The notes: generated from the sequence alone by a model not told the origin. DNA of 64,000 nt from Dinoroseobacter sp965279125 (GCA_965279125.1 CBDIHL010000035.1:1-64000), one strand, 5' to 3'. Counted from the stretch's first letter, positions 50,465 through 59,540 are shown. A program made the numbers and translations.

Positions 50465-51394
50465 ATGTTGATGTTGGGGATTATGACAGCCACGCTGCTT
50501 GCAGGCACCATTGCTTTGCGATGACCGGCGATCCAGAAGTTGAAGCCATTGACGAGGTCGATGATGACGGCGTGCTCAGCCCGGGCGATGACAATTACGT
50601 AGATACCATGAATATCGACGAAATCCTCGGCGGCGATGGCGACGACCTGATCGATGCGGATCAGCGTTCAGACACTGTCTTTGGCGGTGAGGGCGATGAC
50701 CGCATGGTGGGCGCGCAGTCCAACGACGTTATTCGCGGTGGCAATGGCGACGACGTGGTCTCGACCGGCAGCGGCAATGACGAAGGCTACGGCGAGGCGG
50801 GTGATGACACCGTGCAAGGCGGGTCGGGCGATGATTGGCTCAGCGGCGGCGAGGGCGATGATTTCGTCAAAGGCGACGCGGGCAGTGATGTACTCTTTGG
50901 AGGCCTTGGCACCGATATTCTGCGCGGGGGCGAGGGCAATGATATCCTTGTGGGCGCAGATATCTTCCGCGAAAGCGAGGAAGAGCGTGACGGCGTTGAG
51001 CTCGGCTTTGAAGATACCGTCCTCTACCGCACCGACGCTGATGGCTTTGATGCCTGAACGGGGACGAGGGCGAGGACATATTGATTTTGGGCAAGGGCGA
51101 CTATGCCATTGGTGGTGCGGATAACGATACCTCCTGACCGGCATTTGGGCAAAGGGCGAGGCCTCGATCATTGAAGACTATGACCCCGGTGCGGAAAAGA
51201 TCCTTGTGGCCGTCGAGGCAGGACAACCCCTTCCGACCTTGGACATCCAGAATGTCGGTGATGACGCCTTGGTCTTGATGGATGGCGAGCCTTTGCTGAT
51301 CCTTTTGGGCAATGCGGGCCTTGTGGAAGCGGGGGATATCGCGTTCTCCACTGAGGTGTTCGATACGCGTCTTGAGGGGGCTGAGAAGATTTAA
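50465..51394 (+). pseudogene. RTX-repeat protein interrupted by three apparent 1-nt losses
   Basis: The start ATG at 50465 has AAGGA upstream and encodes MLMLGIMTATLLAGTIAL; adding one G near 50518 continues into MTGDPEVEAIDEVDDDG and seven or so RTX repeats (GGEGDDRMVGAQSNDVIRG type). Adding one C near 51053 continues as LNGDEGEDILILGKGDYAI, and one C near 51133 continues as LTGIWAKGEASIIEDYDPG to the stop at 51394. All three sites are short homopolymers. Repaired, the protein has about 310 residues and parallels the preceding acidic protein. Either a decaying gene or sequencing error. Confidence 0.7.
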
Positions 51395-51480
51395 CGCCAG
51401 GACGAAATGGCGCGCCGGACCTTGCCGCGCGCCACTAAGCCTTTATGACGGGCTGCTGAACCTACGCGCGGGCCCGTCAT

Positions 51481-52606
51481 ATGACCAAAGCATTCAAATT
51501 CTCCCTGAACGCCACCGATGGCAAAGCGCGCACGGGCGTGATCGACACACCGCGCGGCGAAATTCGCACGCCTGCCTTCATGCCCGTAGGCACGGCAGCC
51601 ACCGTCAAAGCGATGATGCCCGAGAGTGTGCGCGCCACGGGGGCGGATATCTTGCTGGGCAATACCTACCACTTGATGCTGCGCCCCACCGCCGAGCGGA
51701 TTGCGAGCCTTGGCGGATAAGTTCATGAACTGGGACCGCCCGATCTTGACGGATTCGGGTGGCTTTCAGGTCATGAGCCTCGCCGAGCTGCGCAAGCTGA
51801 CCGAGAAGGGCGTGACCTTCCGCAGCCATATCGATGGCTCTAAACATATGCTGTCGCCCGAGCGGTCGATGGAAATCCAGAAGCTGCTGGGCAGCGACAT
51901 CGTGATGTGTTTCGACGAATGTCCCGCCTTGCCTGCGGACCGCAAGCGCTTGTCCGAGAGCATGGAGCTGTCGATGCGCTGGGCGCAGCGCTCGCGCGAT
52001 GCCTTCGGAGATCGGCCCGGTCATGCGCTGTTCGGGATCCAGCAAGGCGGGCTTGAGGAGGATTTGCGCGCACGCTCTGCCGAGGCTTTGCGCGAGATCG
52101 AATTTGACGGCTATGCCGTGGGGGGCTTGGCCGTGGGCGAGGGGCAAGAGGCGATGTTTGGCTGTCTTGAGTTTGCGCCCGACCAGCTGCCCGTGGACAA
52201 GCCGCGCTATCTAATGGGCGTGGGCAAACCGGATGACATTGTGGGGGCCGTGAAGCGCGGGATCGATATGATGGATTGCGTGCTGCCGTCCCGCTCGGGC
52301 CGGACCGGGCAGGCGTGGACGCGGCGCGGGCAGCTCAACATCAAGAACGCGCGCCATGCGGATGATCCGAGGCCGCTGGATGAGGATTGCAGATGTCCGG
52401 CCTGCCGGAATTACTCGCGCGCCTATCTGCACCATGTGTTCCGCGCGCAGGAAATGATATCGGGGATGCTGCTGACATGGCATAACCTGCACTATTACCA
52501 AGAGCTGATGCAGGGGATGCGCGATGCGATTGCGGCAGGCGCGTTTGAAGCGTTCGAGGCGGAGTTCCACGCCACCCGCGCGCTTGGGGATATCGAGCGG
52601 ACTTGA
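51481..52606 (+). pseudogene. tgt: tRNA-guanine transglycosylase with a frameshifting deletion
   Basis: Tgt exchanges guanine 34 of Asp, Asn, His and Tyr tRNAs for the queuosine precursor. The N-terminal piece (51481-51720) has DTPRGEIRTPAFMPVGTAAT and ILLGNTYHLMLRPT. After GGCGGA at about 51714-51719 the frame is lost and resumes in another frame as KFMNWDRPILTDSGGFQVMS (catalytic Asp), GSDIVMCFDECP, GIQQGGLEEDLR, and the zinc site CRCPACRNYSRAYLHH. The missing part corresponds to Leu-His of the usual GGLHxFMNW, so about 5 nt are absent. Queuosine modification would be lost if the change is real. The stop codon lies inside a GAGTATTT motif. Confidence 0.85.
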
Positions 52607-52626
52607 GTATTTTAAGAACCCTAAAG
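52602..52626. repeat. GAGTATTT intercistronic motif, copy 4 (tgt-serine hydrolase)
   Basis: CTTGAGTATTTTAAGAACCC then TAAAG, with the tgt stop codon TGA inside it and the next ATG 15 nt after it. Confidence 0.55.
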
Positions 52627-52640
52627 AGAGGGGACGGCGC

Positions 52641-53972
52641 ATGAAATGGCTGAAAGCACTGGGGTTGGGGCTGTGTCTGATCTTTATTGGCGCGCTGGCG
52701 TTTTTGTGGATCGTCCCGCCGGACTTGTTGCGCGTGGCGACGAATTATTCGGCCAAGATGGTGTGCTCGAACGTATTCATTGCGGGGCGCGACGCGGAGG
52801 AGGTCTTGAGCGTTGATGTGCAGGCACCGGGCCATCCGCTGTTGCGGCAGGTCTCCGTCGATGTGGACGCACAGGCGCAAATTGTTGAGGCGCGTCTGTT
52901 TGGATTTGTCGCGCCGACGACCGCGCAGTATCGCGCCGGGCTGGGCTGCACCAATCTGCATGAGGCGCGGTTGAGCGATATCAGCTTAGACCCTCGGCCC
53001 GCCTTGCCAGACGCGCTTTGGCCCGAGGGCGACATCGTGACCGTATCGCAGGACCCCGATCTCATGAAGGTTCTCACAGATGATGCGCTGCTCGGCGACG
53101 GCTACCGCGCCGTGGTCGTGGTACGCGGCGGGCGCATTATTGCCGAGACCTATGCGGATGGCTTTGGTGCGGACACACCGCTGTTGGGCTGGTCCATGGC
53201 CAAGACCTTGACCGCAGGTCTGATCGGGACGCTGATCGAGGCGGGTGAGATGGAGTTGAGCGATACCCTCGTGGACAGCTACCCGGATTGGGTAGGCGAT
53301 GCGCGCGCTGAGATCACGGTTGCCGATATGCTGGCCATGACCAGTGGCTTGGACTGGAACGAAGGCTATGGCTCTGTGTCGGACGTGACCAAGATGCTCT
53401 ACCTCGTGGACGATATGGCGGGGTTTGCGTCGGCCTCTGAAAGCGTTGCCGCACCGGGAGAAGCGTTCAATTATTCGTCCGGCACATCGACGCTGTTGGC
53501 ACGGATGTGGCAGGATCGCCTTGGCGCGGACAGCCTTGGCTATCCGGGGAGAGCGGTGTTTGGCCCGCTCGGCATGACCTCGGCTGTGATGGAAACCGAT
53601 GCGAGCGACACCTTTGTCGGTTCAAGCTATATCTATGCCACCGCCCGCGACTGGGCGCGTTACGGGCAGTTCTTGCTGCAAGGCGGGGTCTGGAACGGGG
53701 CGCAGATTTTGCCCGAGGGCTTCACGGATTGGATGATGGAGCCGGTCGCTGCATCGGATGGGCGCTACACCAAGGGGCATATGTGGCGCGAGGGCGCGCG
53801 TGATACGGCCCCTATGGGCGATGCGGTCTGGTTGCGCGGTCATGATGGCCAGACGGTGGGCGTGTTTCCGTCCCACGATATGGTGATCGTGCGGATGGGG
53901 CTGACGCCGTCGGGGCTTGGCTATTCTCCGCTGCCGCTGGCCGAGGCGGTGATTGCGGCGGTTGGGCCGTAG
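52641..53972 (+). CDS. Serine hydrolase of the class C beta-lactamase family
   Basis: A 443-residue protein with one N-terminal membrane helix (ALGLGLCLIFIGALAFLWIV) and a periplasmic beta-lactamase/transpeptidase fold. The SxxK nucleophile motif is WSMAKTLTAGLIGTLIE (Ser-Met-Ala-Lys), the YxS/N motif is FNYSSGTSTLLARM, and the third motif region is RGHDGQTVGVFPSHD (HxG-like in place of KTG). Such enzymes are esterases, D-amino-acid peptidases or 6-aminohexanoate hydrolases as often as beta-lactamases. It begins just after a GAGTATTT element downstream of tgt and may be co-transcribed with it. Confidence 0.88.
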   Translation: MKWLKALGLGLCLIFIGALAFLWIVPPDLLRVATNYSAKMVCSNVFIAGRDAEEVLSVDVQAPGHPLLRQVSVDVDAQAQIVEARLFGFVAPTTAQYRAGLGCTNLHEARLSDISLDPRPALPDALWPEGDIVTVSQDPDLMKVLTDDALLGDGYRAVVVVRGGRIIAETYADGFGADTPLLGWSMAKTLTAGLIGTLIEAGEMELSDTLVDSYPDWVGDARAEITVADMLAMTSGLDWNEGYGSVSDVTKMLYLVDDMAGFASASESVAAPGEAFNYSSGTSTLLARMWQDRLGADSLGYPGRAVFGPLGMTSAVMETDASDTFVGSSYIYATARDWARYGQFLLQGGVWNGAQILPEGFTDWMMEPVAASDGRYTKGHMWREGARDTAPMGDAVWLRGHDGQTVGVFPSHDMVIVRMGLTPSGLGYSPLPLAEAVIAAVGP

Positions 53973-54035
53973 GCTCTTGATTGATGTGATGATATAACAT
54001 ATTTGGCTTCCCGTGTTTTGACGCGGGAAAGTGAT

Positions 54036-54353
54036 ATGGCGGGCAATCGCGGAGCCACGAGCCTGAAGTCCAGACGGGGTGCTGCGCATCCGATGTTCGA
54101 ATATGACGCCTTGCCGGAAGATTTGCGGCAATGGGTGGCGCGCGGCGTGCTGCCATGGCGCGCGAAATCCGTGAGCAAGGCGGTTGAGCGCGCGGTGCGC
54201 CGCACGGGAGATCGCGCGCTGGCACTGCGCGAGTTGGATCAATTGCAAACCAAGCTGGTGGCAAAAGATGCCAAGAGGGTTTGGGGACCGCAGCATCCCG
54301 AATGTGGCAGGGAATTGTGCAGCGCTCACCAAGACGAAATCGATCACATTTGA
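54036..54353 (+). CDS. DUF6525 family protein
   Basis: The 105-residue product resembles DUF6525, common in Rhodobacteraceae: MAGNRGATSLKSRRGAAHPM, EYDALPEDLRQWVARGVLPW and a basic/charged helix ending in VAKDAKRVWG. The function is not known. GGGAAAG precedes the ATG at 54036. Its stop codon lies inside a GAGTATTT motif. Confidence 0.7.
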   Translation: MAGNRGATSLKSRRGAAHPMFEYDALPEDLRQWVARGVLPWRAKSVSKAVERAVRRTGDRALALRELDQLQTKLVAKDAKRVWGPQHPECGRELCSAHQDEIDHI

Positions 54354-54375
54354 GTATTTTTTGAACCCTGAAAAG
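54349..54375. repeat. GAGTATTT intercistronic motif, copy 5 (after DUF6525)
   Basis: TTTGAGTATTTTTTGAACCC then TGAAAAG; the DUF6525 stop TGA (54351-54353) is inside it. Confidence 0.55.
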
Positions 54376-54575
54376 CGCAGGGCGACAAAAAACAACTGGG
54401 GATGGTTCGGGTGTGGGACTGGTCCCCGTCACCCCCAAGGGCTATGCTTGCGACAACGCTGGGCCGCTAGGGGTTGAACCTGCGCCCCGTCGCGAACAAG
54501 TATGAAGACCACAGGAGGCTTCCTACTTGCCGCAGTTCGGGGGTGGCGGGCCTTGCTGACGTAAAGGACAAGTTA

Positions 54576-56987
54576 ATGACTGATCAGAGCAGCCAATCTT
54601 TCCCGGTTCTGCCGCTGCGCGATATCGTGGTGTTCCCACATATGATCGTGCCGCTCTTTGTGGGCCGCGATAAATCCGTACGCGCCCTCGAAGAGGTGAT
54701 GCGCGATGACAAACAGATCCTGCTGTCGAGCCAAATGGACCCCTCCGCCGATGACCCGGCCTCCGATGGGATCTACCGCATGGGCGTGCTGGCCAATGTA
54801 TTGCAACTGCTGAAACTGCCCGATGGCACCGTCAAGGTACTGGTCGAAGGCCGCGCCCGGGTGCAGATTGACCGCTTCCTCGACAATGACGCATTTTTCG
54901 AGGCCGAAACGACGCTATTGCAGGAAGAAGAGGGCGACGCGGATATTTTGGCGGCCTTGCAGCGTTCCGTCGTGGCCGAGTTTGAACGCTATGCCAAAGT
55001 CAAAAAGAACGTCCCCGATGAGGCGCTCGGGGCCGTGATGGAAGCAACGGAGTGCGATATTCTTGCGGATCTCGTCTCCGGCCATTTGGGCATAGAGGTG
55101 CAGCAAAAGCAGGACCTTTTGGAGACGCTGAATGTGGCCGAGCGGCTGGAGAAGGTCTTTGGCCTGATGCAGGGCGAAATGAGCGTGTTGCAGGTCGAAA
55201 AGAAGATCAAATCCCGCGTGAAAACGCAGATGGAGCGGACCCAGCGCGAATACTATCTGAACGAGCAAATGAAGGCCATTCAGAAGGAGCTTGGCGACGG
55301 AGAGGAAGGCGAAGGCGAAGTGGCCGAGCTGGAAGCGCGCATCGCGAACACCAAGCTCAGCAAAGAGGCGCGCGAAAAGGCCGATGCAGAGATCAAGAAG
55401 TTGAAAAACATGAGCCCGATGAGCGCGGAAGCGACCGTTGTGCGCAACTATCTCGACTGGATGCTGTCTATCCCGTGGGGCGAAAAGTCCCGCGTGAAGA
55501 AGGACTTGGGGCGCGCGCAGAAGGTTCTGGATGATGATCACTTCGGGCTGGAAAAGGTCAAGGAGCGGATCGTTGAGTATCTTGCGGTGCAGCAGCGTTC
55601 CAAGAAGCTGAAAGGCCCGATCTTGTGCCTTGTCGGCCCTCCCGGCGTGGGCAAAACCTCGCTCGGCAAATCTGTGGCCAAGGCGACGGGGCGCGAGTTT
55701 ATTCGCATCTCGCTCGGCGGTGTGCGCGACGAGTCTGAAATTCGCGGTCACCGGCGTACCTATATCGGGTCGATGCCCGGCAAGATCATCCAAGCCTTGA
55801 AGAAGGCGAAGACGACGAACCCGCTGATCTTGCTCGATGAAATTGACAAGATGGGGCAGGATTTCCGGGGCGATCCGGCGTCGGCCATGCTCGAAGTGCT
55901 CGATCCTGAGCAGAACGGCAGCTTTGTCGATCACTACCTTGAGGTCGAATATGACCTGTCGAACGTGCTGTTCCTGACCACGGCGAACTCCTACAACATG
56001 CCCGGACCCCTTCTGGACCGGATGGAGATCATTCCGCTGTCCGGCTACACCGAGGACGAGAAGGCCGAGATCGCGCGCCAGCATTTGATCGACAAGCAGA
56101 TCAAGAACCACGGGCTGAAAAAGGCCGAGTTCGAGCTGACCGATGACGCGCTGCAAGAGATGATCCGCACCTATACCCGCGAGGCCGGGGTGCGGAACCT
56201 TGAGCGCGAGATCGCGAAGCTGGCCCGTAAGGCCGTGACCAAGATCGTGCGCAAGGAAACGAGCAAGGTCGAGGTTACGCCGGACAGTCTAGAGGACATG
56301 CTGGGCGTCAAGCGCTTCAAGTATGGTCTGGCCGAGGATGAGGATCAGGTCGGTGTTGTAACCGGGCTGGCTTGGACCAGCGTGGGTGGCGATCTGCTGC
56401 ATATCGAAGCGCTGAAACTGCCCGGCAAGGGGCGGATGAAGACCACCGGGAAACTGGGCGATGTGATGAAGGAAAGCATTGATGCGGCAGCATCCTATGT
56501 GCGCTCCATCAGCCCGCAGATCGGGGTGAAGCCGCCGCAGTTCGACCGGATGGATATCCACGTCCACGTGCCCGATGGCGCGACGCCCAAGGATGGTCCC
56601 TCAGCGGGTCTGGCGATGGTGACGTCCATCGTGTCGGTGCTGACGGGGATCCCCGTGCGCAAGGATATCGCCATGACCGGCGAGGTGTCTTTGCGCGGCA
56701 ATGCGATGCAAATTGGCGGCTTGAAGGAAAAGCTGCTGGCGGCCTTGCGAGGTGGGATCAAGACGGTGCTGATCCCAGCCGATAACGAGAAAGACCTGCC
56801 CGAGATCCCCGACAACGTGAAAGAGGGGCTGGAGATCATCCCCGTCAGCCACGTATCCGAGGTGTTGAAGCTGGCGCTTGTGGCCGAACCCGAGGCGATC
56901 GAATGGGACGAGGCGGCCGAAGAGGCTGCGGCGGCGGCGGCTGCCTTGAAAGCGGCGGGCGAAGCTGGTGGTGCCGTGGCGCACTAG
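54576..56987 (+). CDS. lon: ATP-dependent protease Lon
   Basis: The 803-residue protease degrades misfolded and regulatory proteins. The N-terminal substrate domain starts SFPVLPLRDIVVFPHMIVPL; the AAA+ domain has Walker A CLVGPPGVGKTSLGKSVA and Walker B NPLILLDEIDKMG with the RGDPASAMLEVLDPEQN segment; the C-terminal S16 domain holds the Ser-Lys dyad in PKDGPSAGLAMVTSIVS (Ser) and IGGLKEKLLAA (Lys). AAAGGA precedes the ATG at 54576. TTGAAC (54474) with CAAGTAT 17 bp later may be a heat-shock (RpoH-like) promoter, but this is weak. A bidirectional terminator follows. Confidence 0.97.
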   Translation: MTDQSSQSFPVLPLRDIVVFPHMIVPLFVGRDKSVRALEEVMRDDKQILLSSQMDPSADDPASDGIYRMGVLANVLQLLKLPDGTVKVLVEGRARVQIDRFLDNDAFFEAETTLLQEEEGDADILAALQRSVVAEFERYAKVKKNVPDEALGAVMEATECDILADLVSGHLGIEVQQKQDLLETLNVAERLEKVFGLMQGEMSVLQVEKKIKSRVKTQMERTQREYYLNEQMKAIQKELGDGEEGEGEVAELEARIANTKLSKEAREKADAEIKKLKNMSPMSAEATVVRNYLDWMLSIPWGEKSRVKKDLGRAQKVLDDDHFGLEKVKERIVEYLAVQQRSKKLKGPILCLVGPPGVGKTSLGKSVAKATGREFIRISLGGVRDESEIRGHRRTYIGSMPGKIIQALKKAKTTNPLILLDEIDKMGQDFRGDPASAMLEVLDPEQNGSFVDHYLEVEYDLSNVLFLTTANSYNMPGPLLDRMEIIPLSGYTEDEKAEIARQHLIDKQIKNHGLKKAEFELTDDALQEMIRTYTREAGVRNLEREIAKLARKAVTKIVRKETSKVEVTPDSLEDMLGVKRFKYGLAEDEDQVGVVTGLAWTSVGGDLLHIEALKLPGKGRMKTTGKLGDVMKESIDAAASYVRSISPQIGVKPPQFDRMDIHVHVPDGATPKDGPSAGLAMVTSIVSVLTGIPVRKDIAMTGEVSLRGNAMQIGGLKEKLLAALRGGIKTVLIPADNEKDLPEIPDNVKEGLEIIPVSHVSEVLKLALVAEPEAIEWDEAAEEAAAAAAALKAAGEAGGAVAH

Positions 56988-57006
56988 GCCTCTCGTCTAA
57001 CAATTG

Positions 57007-57046
57007 AAAAGGCCCGCCCTGCGATCTGCAAGGCGGGCCTTTTTTG
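57007..57046. terminator. Bidirectional intrinsic terminator between lon and the 57.1-kb gene
   Basis: An 11-bp stem (AAGGCCCGCC / GGCGGGCCTT) with a ~14-nt loop, followed by T-runs in the plus direction and preceded by AAAA (T on the minus strand). Confidence 0.92.
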
Positions 57047-57062
57047 TCAGAAGTGGCGTGCC

Positions 57063-57248
57063 TTAGTTTGCTGCCGCCGCAACGGTCAACAGAAGCAGGA
57101 CCGGAACGATCCAGTCATGGCTGCCCGAGCTTGCGGTGTCTTCAACGATCACCGGGGCTTCGATCACCGGCACATCAAGGCCACCGGCGTAAAGCGGGGC
57201 GGAGATCAGCGACAGGCTGAGGGCGAGGGCGGGGAGTGTTTTGCGCAT
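57063..57248 (-). CDS. Small exported/membrane protein (61 residues)
   Basis: The product has a Sec signal (MRKTLPALALSLSLISAPLYA) followed by GGLDVPVIEAPVIVED and a C-terminal hydrophobic segment (WIVPVLLLLTVAAAAN). Similar GGL(D)VPVIEAP proteins are common in Rhodobacterales, function unknown. Its ATG is 22 bp from the first DnaA-box sequence, another lies 14 bp further. Confidence 0.75.
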   Translation of the reverse strand: MRKTLPALALSLSLISAPLYAGGLDVPVIEAPVIVEDTASSGSHDWIVPVLLLLTVAAAAN

Positions 57249-57269
57249 AGGAATGTCCTCAAGTGAGAC

Positions 57270-57760
57270 TGTGGATAAGTCGGATTAACTATGTGGATAA
57301 CTCTGCGACAGATCGTGTTTGCTCAAGCATATTTTGCGTATGGCCACCATTGCCACGCAAACTGTTGGATTTTTGCTACTTTGGCAGCGCAAAGAGTGGC
57401 GTGCCCGTCACCATCCCAGCGGCAGATACAAAACTTGTCGCTTGGATAAAAAGCAATGCGATCTGACTGTTAGAAGTCTGCGCGGCCACAGGAACCACAT
57501 CTTCCAGCTTGATCTGGTGCAAAGGCGGGCGTGGCTTTGGCCGAACTGGATCGCTGAGTGCTGCTGCTGGGACGACGAGGGTGCTCATGGCGCATATAGC
57601 AGATATAGTCCGTTTCACGGTGCGCCCTCCATACTTTGATGTGGATAAGTATGCGGCAAACGAAGCTTGTGTGTCAAATCCTCAATCCTGACGCTAAATC
57701 TTGTGTCTGCGCCTATTTGCACTTGCAGCGACTCTGAATGCGGAGTCTTGTTGTGGATAA
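57270..57760. promoter_or_regulatory. Cluster of four perfect DnaA boxes
   Basis: TGTGGATAA (reverse of TTATCCACA) occurs at 57270-57278, 57292-57300, 57640-57648 and 57752-57760, all in one orientation. Box 1 is 22 bp upstream of the 57.1-kb gene start, box 3 is 22 bp upstream of the 57.4-kb gene start, and box 4 is 32 bp before the deacetylase start. Confidence 0.7.
57376..57618 (-). CDS. Small exported protein, GTG start
   Basis: An 80-residue product starting with GTG (GGAGGG upstream at a good distance) and carrying a Sec signal (MKRTISAICAMSTLVVPAAA). The mature part has DPVRPKPRPPLHQIKLEDVV and a C-terminal hydrophobic stretch (ALLFIQATSFVSAAGMVTG). No family is recognised. Confidence 0.6.
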   Translation of the reverse strand: MKRTISAICAMSTLVVPAAALSDPVRPKPRPPLHQIKLEDVVPVAAQTSNSQIALLFIQATSFVSAAGMVTGTPLFALPK

Positions 57761-57791
57761 GCACAAAAAGACCACCTGGCGGAGCAGACCT

Positions 57792-58562
57792 ATGACACAT
57801 GTAACACGGCGGGCGATGCTCGCCGGGCTGGCTGGGACATCAGCCGCCGCCCTTCTACCCCATCAAGCCCAAGCCCAACTTGGGGCCCGCGCGATCCAGC
57901 TACCCCAAGATATCACGCGTGGCGATCAGGCCACGATCACACGGGTCTCGACGCGCAAACCGCTTGTTGCGATGACCTTCGACGACGGCCCGCATCCACG
58001 GCTGACACCCGCTTTGCTGGACGTGCTGAAAGCCCGCAACATCCGGGCTACGTTCTATGTGATTGGCCAAAATGTCGTTCGTTACCCACAGCTTATGCAG
58101 CGTATGGTTGCAGAGGGGCATGAGATCGGCAACCACACCTACCGCCATCCCACATTGTCGCGCATGGGCACCGAAAGCATCCAGCGTGAGATGGACCGCA
58201 CGACCTTGGCGATCTTCCAGACCACCGGCAAAGCGCCGGTGACGATGCGCCCGCCTTACGGCGCGATCACGCTGAACCAGCGCAAAATGGTCTACCAGAC
58301 ACGCGGTCTGCCCACGGTGCTTTGGTCGGTCGATCCGCAAGACTGGCGACGTCCGGGCGCGCAGGTCGTGGCCAACCGGATCGTGGGCAACGCGCATCGC
58401 GGCGCGGTTATCCTGGCGCATGATATCCACTCGCCCACGGTGCGGGCGATGCCGGTCGCACTCGACGGTCTGATCAGGCGTGGATTTGAGTTCACAACGG
58501 TGTCCGAGCTTCTGGGCTGGCCGCGCTGGGATACCCGCAATTTCCGCCTGAACACCGGCTGA
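57792..58562 (+). CDS. Polysaccharide deacetylase (NodB homology) with Tat-like signal
   Basis: The 256-residue carbohydrate esterase family 4 protein starts MTHVTRRAMLAGLAGTSAAA, a twin-arginine-type signal. The NodB domain has motif 1 VAMTFDDGPHP (catalytic and metal Asp), motif 2 EIGNHTYRHPTLS (metal His), motif 3 TMRPPYGAI (catalytic Arg), motif 4 WSVDPQDW and motif 5 VILAHDIHSPT. It deacetylates N-acetyl-sugar polymers such as peptidoglycan or exopolysaccharide. The ATG at 57792 is preferred to one at 57738, which lies before a DnaA-box sequence. Confidence 0.9.
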   Translation: MTHVTRRAMLAGLAGTSAAALLPHQAQAQLGARAIQLPQDITRGDQATITRVSTRKPLVAMTFDDGPHPRLTPALLDVLKARNIRATFYVIGQNVVRYPQLMQRMVAEGHEIGNHTYRHPTLSRMGTESIQREMDRTTLAIFQTTGKAPVTMRPPYGAITLNQRKMVYQTRGLPTVLWSVDPQDWRRPGAQVVANRIVGNAHRGAVILAHDIHSPTVRAMPVALDGLIRRGFEFTTVSELLGWPRWDTRNFRLNTG

Positions 58563-58621
58563 ATTCGCGTGCGCAAGCTCTTGCACTGTGCAGGCGGCTT
58601 CGCTAAGTGGTCCGCCACGGC

Positions 58622-58696
58622 GGGTGATTAGCTCAGTGGTAGAGCGCTTCGTTCACATCGAAGATGTCAGGAGTTCAAATCTCTTATCACCCACCA
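58622..58696 (+). tRNA. tRNA-Val (CAC)
   Basis: GGGTGAT pairs with ATCACCC; discriminator A and encoded CCA follow. The anticodon stem CTTCG/CGAAG holds loop TTCACAT, anticodon CAC. The T stem has one G-T wobble. Confidence 0.95.
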
Positions 58697-58791
58697 TTTT
58701 AATTCAAATTGCGAATTAAGAGCGCATGCTATGTGGGCAATATCATGTGTGATGATCTCGAAAACGTAAGCACTTCACAATTCCCAACCCC

Positions 58792-59376
58792 ATGAAAAAC
58801 CAGCCCGTGCGAACACCCCCGCTCTATATCCTGCGCCACGGCCAGACGGTTTGGAATGTGGAAGGTCGCCTGCAAGGGCATCTCGATTCCGATTTGACCC
58901 CGCTCGGCCTTGCGCAAGCCAGCGCGCAGGCCAGCATCTTGTCTCGGCTGCCTCTACCGGAGGGGACGCAGTTTTGGTGCAGCCCCCTTGGCCGCACGCG
59001 CCGCACCGCCGAAATTGCTTTGGCAGACCACGGCCCGGTCCAGTTCGATGACCGCTTGCGCGAGATCAATGCAGGCACTTGGGAGGGGCGCTTGCGGTCC
59101 GAAATCCAACCGGGGGTAAGTGCCACCGAAAAGCTGCCCTTTAAGATGTTTGCCGATGCGCCCGGTGGCGAGGGCCTTGATGGATTGCAAACGCGGCTTG
59201 AAGCGTTCCTTGCCGATCTGCGCGCCCCTGCGGTGATTGTTAGTCACGGGGTGGCGATCAGCGTGCTGCGTGGGCTGGTTCTAGGGCTTGATCGGGCAGG
59301 CATGGCGGCACTGGGAAACCCGCAAGGGGTGGTGATCCAGATCGAGAATACGCAAGAAATCATCCATGAGGCTTGA
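58792..59376 (+). CDS. Histidine phosphatase (phosphoglycerate mutase-like) family protein
   Basis: The 194-residue protein has the phosphohistidine motif LYILRHGQTVWNVEGRLQG, CSPLGRTRRTAEIAL, REINAGTWEGR and the second catalytic histidine in VIVSHGVAISVLRG. It may be a general small-molecule or sugar phosphatase; a metabolic mutase role is less likely since the protein is short. It sits alone between two tRNA-Val genes. Confidence 0.88.
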   Translation: MKNQPVRTPPLYILRHGQTVWNVEGRLQGHLDSDLTPLGLAQASAQASILSRLPLPEGTQFWCSPLGRTRRTAEIALADHGPVQFDDRLREINAGTWEGRLRSEIQPGVSATEKLPFKMFADAPGGEGLDGLQTRLEAFLADLRAPAVIVSHGVAISVLRGLVLGLDRAGMAALGNPQGVVIQIENTQEIIHEA

Positions 59377-59410
59377 AGCCCCCGATCTGCTTCGCTAAGA
59401 GGCATTTGTC

Positions 59411-59486
<76 letters not shown>

Positions 59487-59488
59487 CT

Positions 59489-59540
59489 CCCCCCCCCGTT
59501 TAGTGCGCGTATCGCCTATCGATGGCCCTACCCCCCCCCC
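59489..59540. repeat. Two poly-C tracts
   Basis: Nine C (59489-59497) right after the tRNA and ten C (59531-59540). Slippage-prone; they lie about 85 bp upstream of tspO. Confidence 0.7.

Noticed and set aside
54474..54503. Heat-shock promoter of lon
   Set aside because: The -35-like TTGAAC is acceptable but the -10 match is weak; mentioned under lon only.
57250..57790. DnaA-box cluster as chromosomal origin
   Set aside because: No origin-type neighbours (dnaA, hemE, parAB and the like), genes lie between the boxes and AT-rich unwinding sequence is not obvious; kept only as a DnaA-binding cluster.
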